Notes: generated from the sequence alone by a model not told the origin. A stretch of DNA of 64,000 bases from Antedon bifida (GCA_963402885.1 OY727102.1:9300001-9364000), one strand, 5' to 3'. Numbered from the stretch's first letter, positions 36,616-49,691 are shown. A program made the numbers and translations.

Positions 36616-37856
36616 AACAAATATATTGAAATTAAACGTGTTTTTCACCAATAAATGCATGAGAAATTGATATATTTGATTGATTGAGTTTTAGTCCTCT
36701 ATTATCGTTTTGCCCATGAAGCTAGTTAATTCTATTTCCTTATTCTGAATTCAAGGCATTATATATAATGAAAAAACCTCAAAACGAAACCTGTACTTCC
36801 CTCTGGTATCCAGTATCATTTACTACTATGGCTAATGCTATCATCTTACACTATTGATAATTTTATAAATTACCTTTTTTTTGTAAACATTTTGTAATGT
36901 ACTTTTATAAGTGTTACCCCAAATTTCACAACAATCATTAATATATATGGTAATATCAATGCATAAAAAAAATAAATTTTACACTACTTTTTAGCAGTTT
37001 TCTCAATTTATATATTATACTGATGTTTTTATCAATTGTTGTTTGTATACGTTTTAATTTTTTTTTTTTTACCAATTTTACAATCTATTTCTATTCCGAG
37101 AAATGTTTTGATATAAATAGGCCTACGTTGTTGATGTATTGAATTAATTCTGTGAAGTCTTTTTGACCAACTTTTTCATATCATTATGAACAAACAATTT
37201 GAACACTGTAGTCAACTTATACTAGCCTTATACAATCGCACAGTATGTGATACAATATTTCTGGGTTCTGATTTCTGATTTGAAAAAAACAAAGATGGTT
37301 AATCAGAAGATAGATAGCCCTTCAAAGCAAATAATTTTAGTGCAATTAATTTTAATATTTCGCCATTTTGAACAAAAAGAATGTACACACCACAGGATCG
37401 TCAAGGCACCCACATTACATCCCATCGTGCCTGATGCAGCATGATGTGATTCTCGTAAGCAATATATAATACACGACCTTTGATGAAAATGTGTAAACAT
37501 GTGTACAGTACCAACACATTTTCAAGTACATTGCATTGCATTGCATCGAACAGTATCAGCAGTAACATATTACAGCATTTTTATTGACAAATTAATAATT
37601 TCAAATCCATTGAAACAAAAATATTGAACATTGAATAAGTGAAATTCCCGAACAGTGTGTGAGAAACACGCCTGTAAAATCATTAATATAAGGATTTATT
37701 TGCTACTTTTTATGTGATTCTTCTTCATTAAAGTACATATGATCACTTCTAAGGTGTGGTATTCACACGATAAAGTTAGTTATCAAATTTGGAGTCAAAA
37801 TACAAGCGAAGGTAACTAGCGCCAGGTTTATCAGTACGTACATGGACAACAAATAA

Positions 37857-38001
37857 CTAGACATGAAACTCGTCACTTTGACGAGTTAGTTATCCGCACG
37901 ACAAACGCCACATGCACGTCATACGTTGGAATATTGCACACAGAAAAAGATTATTGCATTATGACCTGAACTGAAGAATATGATATGTTGTTATTGCTGA
38001 A

Positions 38002-38005
<4 letters not shown>
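37857..38005 (-). mobile_element. Helitron 3' terminus, copy 2
   Basis: Same minus-strand ending as at 30418: hairpin ACTCGTCAAAGTGACGAGT (37868-37886), then CTAG (37860-37857) followed by T. The shared 150 bp ends at GAAGAATATGATATGTTGTT, beyond which the two copies differ. A TA microsatellite follows. Confidence 0.7.

Positions 38006-38042
<37 letters not shown>
38006..38042. repeat. TA microsatellite
   Basis: Uninterrupted TA dinucleotides, directly following the conserved Helitron end. Confidence 0.95.
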
Positions 38043-38045
<3 letters not shown>

Positions 38046-38277
38046 TTCAGTCAACTTTTGTTAAGTTTCAATTTAAATTGTTATATGGTTTTCGACCTAT
38101 GTTGAATACGCGAAATTCGTAAAAACGCGCGTAAGTCATGTTTCGCAACTCTGACGTCATTCACAATAGGAGCTGCACAATTTGACGTAAATGCCCACAT
38201 GTTGACAAAGTTATAAAATGTTTTGTTTACACATTTTTGAGATACGCGAGACACAAAATTGACAGAAAGAAAGAATA

Positions 38278-40030
38278 CCGTATTTTCCGGAGTATAGGTC
38301 GACCCCAAGTATAAGTCGACCCGCAACTTTGACCTAGAATATCGTTGATTTTGGTATGACCTGAATATAAGTCGACCCCCAAAATCGCCTAATAACACAA
38401 CTTACTTTGAAGTTTAAAGAGGGCTAGAAATGTATGAAATGTGGTTGTTATTAAAATGTAATCAATAATATTTATAAGACAATCTATTATTATTATTATT
38501 TATATATTTTACTTCGCCAGCTTATAATAAATGACAGCGATGTAGCATTACTTGCCATCAGTGATGTTTTTTCGCGTCACTCGAATAAATTAAAACTTTA
38601 ATAAAAAATTGTACAGGCTAGTAGTTTTAAATCGCGTTATCTGAATGTACATGCGCCCGACTAAGGAGAATTTATTTTATGAATAGACATGCGCAGTAAT
38701 TGTAATTACGAACAAACAAACAAACTGCGCATGTGTATAGATGAAAATATCGCGCAATAACAAACATGCTGCATGGACATTCCGACGTCGTAGTTCGTTT
38801 GTGGTGTGTGTTACGATGTTTTCGCGAGTGATTAAGAAGCATATAAAACACAAATGAAAACTATTTATTCTTAATTATCTTAAAAGCGTAATATTAACAT
38901 CAAAATGAGTCTTTGTAATATATTAATATTTTATTGACCAGTACTTGTTGGAGTTGTATTATTTTGTACAATGTAGGTATTAACCCCTTCTCTGCGTATA
39001 CCCGGTACTACCGGGTATAAACAAACGTCGTTGAAATACGTATACCCGGTAATACCGGGTATGGGCAAAACAATTATTTAATCGTATTTGCCTATAATAT
39101 ATAGCACCCTCTATATTCTTTCGATGAACTTGAATATTTTTGCAAGTCATTAAAAAAATTTTCCAGCAAAAAAAACGGCCCTCTATAGTTGTATTATCGT
39201 CTTGAAAATAATGCGCCCTCTATAGTTAATTAATTAATTAATTATATATAGTATAGTATATATAATAGTATTTCTATCTTGGAAAGTTGTTTTGAGTAGC
39301 GTAATGGCGGCAATTTTGAAAGTAACAAAAATTTACCAGCCCCAATAGGGCAACATCGTGTTTATCACAACACCCAAAAACAAAATTCTGAAACAATAGT
39401 TAGATTTTGTACTATAGTGAATTTTTGGAAACTGTCATTATTTTCACGATTTTGCCCCAAAACTTTGATTTGTGCATAATTTTTATAAAACAATCAAAAT
39501 AATTCAATTTTTTTTTATATTTTTATTTGTTATACGTATCTTCATCAATATCCAGTTGGAAAAACGTATTCCATAAGAATTCTTATAAAAAATATAGTTT
39601 TTATCATTGATTCGATAAAAAACAAGAAATCCAAAATACCTGTAATGACGTCACATGATGTCATCAATATGCAAATTACTTTTTTTTTTATACCTAACTG
39701 TAGACTAACCCTTTGCCCATCACACACCACAAAAATAATTACACAATTATCTCAATTAGTATTTTTTTGCAATTTATTAAAATATCATACGTTTTTCTTA
39801 AATATATATTACGCACAGAGGTAGGAATAATGCTCCGCAGTGAAAGGGTTAAATTGAAAACATCTGTGAGTGATTGATGATAGGCCACTGACCTTGCTAG
39901 GCCTTGACAGCTGACGGATTTTGAACATATTTTTTCGGCCCGATTTTTTTCAAAAATCGCATGATCGACCCCCCAATTTTGCAATTAAAATTTTCCCACA
40001 AAGTCTCGACCTATACTCCGAAAAATACGG
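38278..40030. mobile_element. Mariner/Tc1-type MITE, TA target, hosting another element
   Basis: Ends CCGTATTTTCCGGAGTATAG and CTATACTCCGAAAAATACGG (left 38278, right to 40030) are bounded by TA. GTCGACC subrepeats occur inside each end. Removing the nested TTAA element (38984-39848 plus one TTAA) leaves about 880 bp without coding capacity. Confidence 0.8.
38984..39848. mobile_element. piggyBac-like element, second type, nested in the mariner MITE
   Basis: TTAA at 38980-38983 and 39849-39852 flank ends CCCCTTCTCTGCG / CGCAGTGAAAGGG. Just inside the left end are two small palindromes of TACCCGGTA..TACCGGGTA. The element is 865 bp with no transposase. It interrupts the TA-flanked element, giving their relative age. 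Confidence 0.75.
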
Positions 40031-41015
40031 TAATGCAGAAAAAAATACGATTACAAGGAGTTATCAGCTGAAAGCGGATAACTAAAAATCGTTCGTAATA
40101 TACCTACTAAAACAGGAATAGTGTATCATTATTAATATAGTACACCAATTATTATTATATTAAAATTGATTAAATTATTTTCTACATAGGCCTCTAGGTT
40201 AGGGCTAAGCATATTAGCTAAAGTTTAATTTAATTACAATTGTCAGACTTTTTTCACACACGTTTTTTTCTTTGCGGCATGTTATTTGATTGGCATATCA
40301 GTTACCTTTTATTCACCGCCAGTTATTGAACTTGTCCTGGCAATCGCTGTCGCTTTTTTGCGAGAGAGGTACATGTGTTGATTTCCTAGAGAATGGAATG
40401 TCAAAAATGACTTTGGCACTCTGCTCAGAGATAAGTCTGTGCGTTGCTGCTGAAACCATATGCTACAGGAGGGGGAATCAACACAAGGCCGAATTCTATC
40501 GGGGAAAAATCATTCCGCTACCTGCTAAATAGTAAAGAGGGATTTTCCATCTCTCGGGTCTACCGGATCGAGGCGTGGGGGTGTAACAAAATATTATATA
40601 TATTTTCACTCTGATATGTTCGAGAGACATATTAAACAAACATGGCAGTCATTTGATGAGTGTCGCTATAACAATTATTGTTTATCGAAAGTTGAAGACT
40701 GTCGTTCAGATTTTAAAAATATGGCGCATACGGATCACAACTTTTGAACAGTTTGGGCACTTTTGTAAAAGTAAAAAAACAATCGTTACATAAAAAAAAT
40801 CAACATGATGAGTGTATACACGAATCTATTTCGATACGCTAGGCCTATTATAAAAATATAAATAAATGATTATTCGGCCTATAATATAGCATAATAGCAC
40901 GTTAAGATATGCCGCACCTTTTTGAAATTGTAAACTATATGCCTCGCACTTTTGGAAATGATAAAATGATGCCTCGCACAAATATTTGGCGTGCCTCGCA
41001 CTTTGTCAACACTCT

Positions 41016-41784
41016 TCCCCTTCCCAACACACCCCGTTCTTGGTGATGTGTTTAAGACGCGTGTTAAGCAATTACTTCCAACCCATAACCCCTCAGTGGT
41101 AGTTTTCAAACGTAGTTTGTATATTACATTCCCAGCACAGTTTCATTCATGTTGAAAGGCCTACGACCCCACCCCAAACAGCCCCTTCCCAGAGGTAATA
41201 AAAAATACTTTAATAATGTCCTACAATAATAACCTACTACCACTAGCCCAAGCAGAAATCCCCAACATCCTCTCAAACAAAGCTCGAACCACTGCACACG
41301 TGGGTGTAATTTTGACAGTTACGACATTGTGAGCTTTGAGCACAATTAGCCAATCACAGCGCCGGATACGGATACCAATATCTTGTCAATAGACCAATGA
41401 ATTATGGAGCTATGGCCATTTGGGCGCCATTTTGAAACTGGGGTTGTTACCATGGTTACGGAATCATGAAAATTTGTTACCTAACACTTTTGGTATCCTA
41501 AAAGTGAAATCTCACTTTAGGCATTAAAATCCTACGAAACTCCTATTTTCATACATGAGGAACCGGACTAGTTTAGTAACTTGTTTAGGTTTGACCTAGC
41601 CTGGATCTATGGAAGACCAATAAAACAGTCTTAACAGTTTTAGATCATTGCTATAAAACAGTCTTAGCTAAGACCACGTACAGTAACAAATTGAGTGTGT
41701 ACTTTACGCGTAGAATACCAAATACATTATTTCATATATTTAAATAATAAAATAAATAATAATGTTCAAACCCATTTCTATGCT
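41016..41784. other. No gene; fragment related to the 52999-53680 element
   Basis: 41635-41735 (TTGCTATAAAACAGTCTTAG, AACAAATTGAG, GCGTAGAATACCAAAT) is the inverse of 53500-53590 in the Harbinger-like element, so a degraded copy is present. No gene seen. Confidence 0.5.
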
Positions 41785-41788
41785 TTAA

Positions 41789-42090
41789 AGATGTATTGTC
41801 CCTTGAAACACAAAAAATGAAGGTCAAAATATTCTAAATTTAAATTGGCCATATCAAAGTATTATTAAAGTTATTCACTTTAAGTCGAAAATTTGAGCCA
41901 AAAACAACAAGTTTACGTAATTAACAGGTAAATTAATTTGATTACATTTCGTCTGGAAAATCGTCACGAGCGAAAGTAAACAAAGATTTCAAACCACAAG
42001 TATGCATTATACATGATGCTAATTAGGGATTGTTTACAACTCGTCACGGTTAAGAAGGTGTTTTCACACAGATCGCGAGGAAGTTTTATG
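41789..42090. mobile_element. TTAA-flanked MITE, family A, copy 4 (3' truncated)
   Basis: The left end with TTAA (41785-41788) and about 300 bp match copy 3. Similarity stops after GAGGAAGTTTTATGATT and no right end follows. Confidence 0.8.
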
Positions 42091-44379
42091 ATTTTTCTTC
42101 TTTTAGAAAATCGTTTAAAGATGTTTTTTTTTTGTTTTATTGAATATTGTGCAAGTTTTTGAAAAGATTGGCATGCCATTGTTTAAAGTTTTGAAAATGT
42201 TGAAATAATTTAATAGTTGAACAAGTAGACGCGCCTGGTATTGCATATTTTTAAATCACAATTAATTACGAAACTCATTCTATACCTGCAAGTGGATAGC
42301 AGCTCAGTGAGGTTTATGCAATAAAGGAAGATGATGCATGATGACGATTTTTGCATTCGATATCCGCCACTCCGATGTGAGCATGGTTTTAGGATAATAA
42401 TAAAATATATAGATAATACTGTATGCCATTATAAATCAATCTACCGGGCCTACAGTAGGACTATGATGTACAATGATAGATGGAGGACCAAACGTAAAGC
42501 CTTGGCTTAATGCGTCCTCCTAACACAATTATATTTATTAATTTATGTTCTGTATTATATTGTATTGTGTGAAAACAATAACCTTAAACTTAGATTTGAG
42601 AAGGTGGACACGATTCTCAAAGAGGTAACACTGATATTTAAACATTTTGATTTACGAACGGCGTATGGATGTGAGACACTGAGTTGTACTTGCAGTACAA
42701 TTATTTACATTAAATGATTATTATAAATAAAGAAATAAAAGATATTCAAACTAAAAACTATTACTATATTAGTATCGCCGACGTATATACATAAATTATA
42801 TACATCGTTTCACAAAAACATGGAGGCCTATAGACGTTTCAAACATATGGTTATTAGTAATACGTCACCTTTACCTGGCCATGGACAACGATCGTACGTG
42901 TTGGGGCTTATTCGGGGGTTTATTTCAGTAACATGCCTTTTAACCATCCGCATATGATCATTTTACTAAAAACTATTTTAACATTAGAAATAAAAATATA
43001 CACATGATTTGCCTCACTCAACAATAATCATTATAGGCTACACTTAATATTATCCTACATAACGGACATAAACGTAAACATTATTGTTTTTAAATAAATT
43101 GTTCTCTTTTACAATTGTTTGCATAATGAGAGACACAGACGTATATTATCTATATAATATACATGTATTAATTACAGTATAAATAGAGGTACAATTATCA
43201 TATGCCTAATATTAGGGACCGCACACGGACGAGTGCGCATCTTTAGTGCGCACAAATTGAGTTGCAACGCGCAATGTTGGAATGAGCCATAGGGGTTACG
43301 TTTCGGACGATTCGTACGCGTTAGCCCTGCCGCGAAATCTAACCGCAATTTTAACCTAGATAGTACTCATTTATGTAGGTAAGGAGGATTAATTTTCAAT
43401 TTTTAGTGGATAAAGAGTGTAGGGTTATTAATTAGCTAGTCATAAATGAAAAGTATGATGTTTAATTAGTCTAGAACACTATGATTTTCTCGCTGTAATA
43501 CCATCGCAAGCGAGCGCAAGGCATATCAATGACTATGTCTTGGCTTGAGCCAGCCGAACGTACCATCACACGGGATCGGCTAATTCGTTGTGACGTCATA
43601 GACTTTTAAACAGGAGTACAATGACATGTACGTCTATTTTTTTACATTTAAAAATTATAGAATCGACAAATTATTAGTATTTTATTCATAAATATAATTA
43701 TATTAAATCTTTCTAAATTAATATAATAGAGTAAAATAAATAAGTAACAAATAAATAGCATATATGACACCTAATTCGTGCAATAATGTAGTTAATTACA
43801 GACGGAGGGGTACGGCTATTAAATTGCACTGACTAGTGCTGTACGTGTGATACATACTTTTATAAAGCTGTTAGCTGTTCTGTCTATTAGCTATACACCC
43901 TCTGAATAATTTTGGGTTTTTTAAAATTGTTTTTCTTTTAAATAAACTACAAGTTCCATTATATATATAACCACATTTTATGATTATTATTTCATATCAG
44001 TAGGCCTAATGCAAATTTTTGCAATAGGCCTTTATATCAATAATATCTTATGTTCAATTATTTAAAATAAAGCTAGGCCTACAGTATATTTAAACATACA
44101 GTATATATTATATTTACAGTATTTATTATAAACTTAAATTTTAAAACTAATACATTTTTTTTCAGGCAGTAAATATGGGGGAAATGCTTTTCTCTCATAG
44201 TTTGCTGACCAATCTACAAAATGGCAATCGTATAGATCCAATTGACGACTTGCGATTAAGCACATTCATCAACTTTATCTCCTTCGTGAGAAAACCAATA
44301 GTACTTGGTCGACCGTTGTAACTTGATTTAAAGTTTTTTAGGCATAGTAAATGTTTTTTTTTTTTAACTACATTTTATT
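42091..44379. other. No gene seen
   Basis: AT-rich sequence with short chance frames. I find no gene, tRNA or bounded element. Confidence 0.45.
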
Positions 44380-44530
44380 GAGTTTTTTCGGTTACCACGG
44401 TAACAAAAAAGTAATCTCTTGGCATCTTTACAAACTACTATAAGGTTTGTAATATTATGAAGTACCTGTAAATAAAAATACAAAATAAAAAGATTATTTT
44501 ATAGCAATTATATTAATGTCTGAAATTAGG
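44380..44530. repeat. Dispersed repeat, copy of 46730-46880
   Basis: GGTTACCACGGTAAC, CTTTACAAACTA and AATAAAAAGATTATTTTAT recur in the same order at 46738-46870. The surroundings are not coding. Confidence 0.6.
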
Positions 44531-47187
44531 TATCCCAATGAAGCGGATTTTCGTTAAGGCGATTTTAACACGTTCGTGAAATTTCAAAAAGTGACATGTC
44601 TTTGAAGTTAAAAATAAACTATTTCTTATGTAGCCATGTGAATAAAATTTATATGTCTAGAAAGATCTTGTTTAAGAGTTTATTTATATATATTTTTAAT
44701 CTATGTTTATTAAATATTTTAATAGAAAACGCGAGTTAAAAAGAGGTACAAAAGCCGGCGAGCCGAAATCCGCGCGCTAAAAATAACTTCGGAAAACACC
44801 TACCCATTTTCAAAACACGATCGCTCGGCGACCATAATAGGTGGTGGAGTAATTTTTGTTGCATGTTATTAGGCTTTAAATACTCTTTATTTTGATATGT
44901 AAATCGGTTATTATTATTATGTACATCCGCCTCAAATGTCAATTTTTCCGATAAAAATTAAATGTTTGAGTCTTTCTCATTATCAAAATCTGGGGAATTT
45001 AGTATTGAATTGAAGCTAATTTATATTTCTGTTTGATAAACTACATTGTTTTATTTGTCTTTGCGTGGTCGTCGTGCGAAGAGACCAACAAGACCAACCA
45101 CTTAAAAAAATAATCCCTATCGAAAATAAAAGTATTTACCATTTTCCTTGCAGGGGGGTTTCAGTTCTCAGCTTATTACTAAATTACCGACGCCCAGGCA
45201 ATTTGCATGGTATGCATGTATTAGCGCGTTAAATTATGATTGGATACCCCCGCAGTGGACTGTTCCATTTTCGGAACAAGTCTTTACTGCACACACGAGG
45301 CATGGCGAAGAATGTCGCTTCTCGTGGAATATTTGCTTCGAAACGTCAATTTTACCTATTTATTAAAGTATTTAATAAGTGGAGTATTTATCAAGCTACT
45401 ATATAAAGCAAGTACGTTAGGAATAAATGTACCGAAGGAATTTAAGAAGCTTTAAATTTGCTATGCAGCGGCCGTAACCCATTCTATGTAGGCGGCCGAA
45501 AGGCGCTTTTGACAGGGTTGCCGTTATATGTATACGCTGTATCATGGCCTAAACTTGATTCCGTATTTCAATTTAAAGTGCACCTTACGTTTAGAATATT
45601 TGAAAAGGAAATAAAATTAAACATACTAATATATACTATTGAAGTAATTACTTAGTTAAATTTGAAATTCGTCTGCTTTCCTCCCGATATTTCTTCGGCA
45701 GAATTTAGTGGTGTTAGGCTTTAGGCCTATAAACTTAACTTGTAGGCGCGGCCGAGTTTACGCCCGGAATGGAATCGAACGCATAATAAGCAAGGGCTTA
45801 ATTCTAATTTTTAGCGGTTCGAAAATCAATTAAAATAATATTTATGATTATAATTAAAAATTTAAATTCTAGAATTATAAAAAAATGTATACTTACGAAA
45901 AATAATATTTTAAAAAAAAGAAACAATAGCCACACAGTTTTTTAACACAATATATATTTTTTTACATTTTAACATTTTTTAACAATATTTATGTTGTATT
46001 TCAGAAATACCTACCCGTCAATATAAATAATCTTACTAAAATACATATTACATTCTATGCAATGCAAAAAAAAAGAAGTCAATTCATACACTGGTTCAAA
46101 AGTTACGAATCATTTAAAGACAGGATCTTTTTGGGCATTTTTGAGACATTTGGAAAAAATTAGCGCAAAAAGCCCTAAGACTAATTTTGGAGGGCGATAT
46201 CTCAAAAAAAAATTTTGAGGACCCCCCCCAAAAAAATAGTCTTGTACAACTCTGTGGTATCTATGGGTTTAGCAAAAATTAGAACTTTCAAGTTATTAAT
46301 ATAAAAGTTATAACCCTTCAAAAATGGTTCCAAATATAATTGGAAAAAATGCAATTTTTCAACCAAAAATCATTGTTTTTTGGCAACTTCAACGGACGAT
46401 AACTTTTGAATGGATAATCCGATTTCAATCATTTAAATTGCAAAAGTTTATGTTCAGTAAGTTCCTTTTGATTAACTGAAAGAAAAAGTACCATCATTAA
46501 TTTGAAATTTTACATTGGGATACCTACTGAAATTGTTTACTATTTATAGAAAAGGAGTAAAAACGATAAATGTTTTTTAAGCCGTTGCCATGGTAACCAT
46601 ATATTTTATGGCACCATGAACACTTTGATTTTTTATAACATATATTGTAACTAAAAAAAGACATTAATGTTGCTAAGCAAATCCCCTTAATTACTGAGTT
46701 AATTTGTATTGTTTATTTTATTAATTGGGCGTGTCTGGTTACCATGGTAACCAACAATTTACTGCTCCGCACCTTTACAAACTAAAGAAATTGATTCGCA
46801 ATCTCATGATGTACCTGTGTGGAAAATATGAAATAAAAAGATTATTTTATGGCAATTCTATGAATGTCTGAAGTTGTTTACCTTTTTTTGAATATATAAT
46901 GAGGTATTATAAACAATAGCAATTTCATACATCTTGCCAACTTTTCCTATTGAAAACCATAATTTCAAAATTCCATATCTCCGCAACCCATGACCTGATT
47001 TACATAAATGAGGTATCATTCAACTCACAAACAAAGTCTTCTAGTATAATATGAGTCATGACACAGGTAGAAGCTAACACTTTGAAATTTTCATGTGTGG
47101 TCCCTACTAAATAATATTAATATCATATGCCTAATTAGTAATTTTTATCAATTAAATCTATATAGGCCTAGCTAGGCCGGTATATAT
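44531..47187. other. No gene seen
   Basis: Contains the second copy of the 44380 repeat and several frames of 65-72 codons (for example 45240-45455) with no family resemblance. I do not call them. Confidence 0.4.
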
Positions 47188-47546
47188 CCAAAGCGGCCGC
47201 GAGCGAAAGCGGCCGCCAATAGAATCTATGAAACGCCAAGTACGTCATACAAATGTTTGGGGTAGTCACCAATGTAGCCTGCACGTCATTGTAGTACTGT
47301 ATTATTATTAGGTTATTATTTTGGTACCGTTCTCAGGTATATTTGAATGGACACATTATAATTATATCTCTGTATTGTATAAATGAATAAAGTATATCAT
47401 ATATTTTGAGGCAGAAACAAGAAATTTGTCTGTTTTATTTTTATATCATATATTACGGATATAGATCACAGTATCTAGAAATCCTTTAAAAATATTCAAT
47501 ATCCGACCTGCGAAAAGGAAATAAAGATATATACAGTACTGTATAA

Positions 47547-47845
47547 TATATATAACTTGGAACTTAAACCAGTTTTGCTTTATTTCTGCAGCATTCAGTG
47601 AAATTAATAAAGAGACCATATCTATATAAATAATATATATAACTTGGAACTTAACCAGTTCTGTTTTATTTCTGCAGCATTCAGAGAAATTAAGAGGCCA
47701 TACTATATAAATATATATAGCTTGGAACTTAACCAGTTCTGTTTTATTTCTGCAACATTCAGAAAAATAAAGAGACCATACTATATAAATATATATAACT
47801 TAGAACTTAAACCAGTTCTGTTTTATATCTGCAGCATTCAGGGCG
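47547..47845. repeat. Minisatellite, about 90-bp unit, four copies
   Basis: Units contain AACTTGGAACTTAA, CCAGTTCTGTTTTATTTCTG, CAGCATTCAG and AGAGACCATACTATATAAAT. It sits near the left end of the MULE element. Confidence 0.85.
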
Positions 47846-48009
47846 TTGTTGTGTTTTGCCTTTTGTACTGAAACAAAGGTCCTAATGCCACAAAACAAAA
47901 GCTAGAACAAAAGCAGCAGTATTTTAACAAGAGTACACTAAATTAATGAATGGGACAGCATTAATAGAGCGGACTAAATGGCCTAAATGGATTTTAAGAA
48001 ATTAATTAA

Positions 48010-48470
48010 TATTAATTAATTAATTAAATATGTCAAGATATGAATTAAAATGCATATGTAAAGATATGAATATATTAATGTATAAATATGTTAAGATATG
48101 AATACGTTAACATATGAATGTGAAATGAATATATTAAGATATGAATATAGATATGAATATGTTAGGGATATGAATGTGAAATGAATATATTAAGATATGA
48201 ATGTGAAATGAATATATTAAGATATGAATGTGAAATGAATATATAAGATATGAATAAATGTTAAGATATGAAAATGTTAAGATGAATGTGAAATGAATAT
48301 GTTAAGATATGAAAACGTTAAGATATGAACACGGTAAGTAATGAATATGTTGAGATATGAATACCTTGAGATATGAATATATGTTAATATATGAATATGT
48401 TGGAATATGAACACCTTAGATATGAATAAGTTAAAATATATGTATACGTTAAGATATGAATGTGAAATGA
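48010..48470. repeat. Degenerate minisatellite of ATATGAAT/GTTAAG units
   Basis: Repeats of AAGATATGAATATGTT and TGTGAAATGAATATATT, roughly 16-18 bp, cover about 460 bp. Short chance frames only. Confidence 0.85.
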
Positions 48471-48477
48471 ATGTTAA

Positions 48478-49103
48478 AGCCCCATTCCCTACGTTTTTTA
48501 GATCTAATTTAAGATCACAAACTATATTTAATGTAAAAATAATACTATATGGTCCTATTGCGATAACTTTTTTCGTCTTTAAACGGTTAAAAATGTGAAA
48601 AATAAGTCGATTCTAATAATTATAGCGGCCCGCTATAAATCCCAAAATGCATTGCGCGCGGATTGATATTTTTGTTTTTCACCTGTAATTCGCCCACTTT
48701 TCGATCGATCGTGAGGCCAAAACAAATGGAAGACTCCTAACTTTTCAGCGAAAATACCGGGTTTTCCCCAATTTGTATCAACGGAGTCTGGCAAAAATAG
48801 AAAGACAATTAATGCAGCAACTATACAACATCAGGCTAGGTATATAGCTCGCGTACGATGTTCGTACGTTACCGATGTTTACCAGCTAGGCCTACAAAAC
48901 TAAGCCTAGCTAGGCTAGGCCTAAGACCGTCCACGAGAGGTCGATCGCCGCGAGCTACTTAGGTAGTGCATTGTTTCTCACTTTTTATCATAATTTACCA
49001 TAAAACGTACATTTAAGACAAGAAATGACATGGTTTAATGTTTTTAAAGTGATATATATGTATTATTTTCCAAAAAACGTCCAAAATTGCAGGGAAGGGG
49101 TCT
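48478..49103. mobile_element. TTAA-flanked element, fourth type
   Basis: TTAA at 48474-48477 and 49104-49107. Ends AGCCCCATTCCCT and AGGGAAGGGGTCT are imperfect inverted repeats. 626 bp, no coding capacity, containing TAGGCCTA-rich sequence. Confidence 0.55.
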
Positions 49104-49637
49104 TTAAAGTATAAAACACGTTAAGACAAGAACGTGAAAAAAAAATTATTAATAGAGCGGACTACAAAATTATGAATTCATCGGCGGCCCAGCAGCCGAT
49201 CCGATGGAAAGTACAGTAATCTTGAATAGATAAATAAAGTAAAGAATTTGTAATTAAAAAGCATAAGGTTAAGTGATGATTAAAAGTCACTTTTAAAAAC
49301 TGTAATTGTATTGTTATATCAACTTGAATTTGTAATTAAATTTATTTGAAACTAGTGATTTGATGATTTTGCGTTTATTCTTGTGTTTGAAAAGTTTAAA
49401 GGAATTACGGTATTAGGTTTTAACTGTTTAATGCGGGGTCGTTGCCGCTTTTTAACACTTGCATTGATTACATTTTCTTTAGAAATCGGTATTCGACCCG
49501 CTTTCCAGCGCTCGCACATTATATTACAAAGGAAATCATTCATGTACTACACTGTTTAATGTAGAAACTGACGCCGACTTTTTATTTGAAATGCAACAAT
49601 GAACTTGAAAATCACGCGCGTTCTTTCTTGCACATTC

Positions 49638-49645
49638 TATATAAG
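49638..49645 (+). promoter_or_regulatory. TATA box of the MULE transposase gene
   Basis: TATATAAG lies 47 bp before the ATG at 49692, a usual TATA spacing if transcription starts near 49670. Confidence 0.5.
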
Positions 49646-49691
49646 GAGAGAAAAATATTAGTAAAACATCATTTTTCTAATATCTATCAAA

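Larger units (their letters stand above)
35585..37815. repeat. Foldback arms flanking a TTAA element
   Basis: CTTGTATTTTAACTC, GAATACCACACCTTAGAA and CTTTAATGAAGAA at 35595-35690 mirror TTCTTCATTAAAG, CTAAGGTGTGGTATTC and GTCAAAATACAAG at 37722-37805. A family A TTAA element (35928-36474) lies between the arms. Confidence 0.65.
35406..41015. mobile_element. Composite region bounded by GCGAGGCA inverted arms
   Basis: The left arm (35406-35545: ACAAAGTGC, repeated GCGAGGCA, ATCATTTTATCATTTCC) mirrors the right arm (40903-41010: TGCCTCGCA, GGAAATGATAAAATGAT, GCACTTTGT). The 5.6 kb between them is filled with other elements in layers. It may be one old element expanded by insertions or two inverted copies of a short repeat. 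Confidence 0.5.

Noticed and set aside
40290..40532. 80-codon plus-strand frame with several Cys
   Set aside because: Cys spacing fits no zinc motif I know, and it lies inside repeat-rich sequence.
45148..45455. Overlapping plus-strand frames of about 70 codons
   Set aside because: No family resemblance, splice pattern or domain. They look like chance frames in a slightly GC-richer patch.
43215..47106. Possible 3.9-kb element with AGGGACCRCACA inverted ends
   Set aside because: Only about 12 bases match and similarity does not extend inward. Flanking ATATCATATGCCTAAT words are not at the same distance from the ends.
49352..49543. Minus-strand 63-codon frame upstream of the MULE gene
   Set aside because: It has a basic stretch but no domain, and no splice or promoter evidence.
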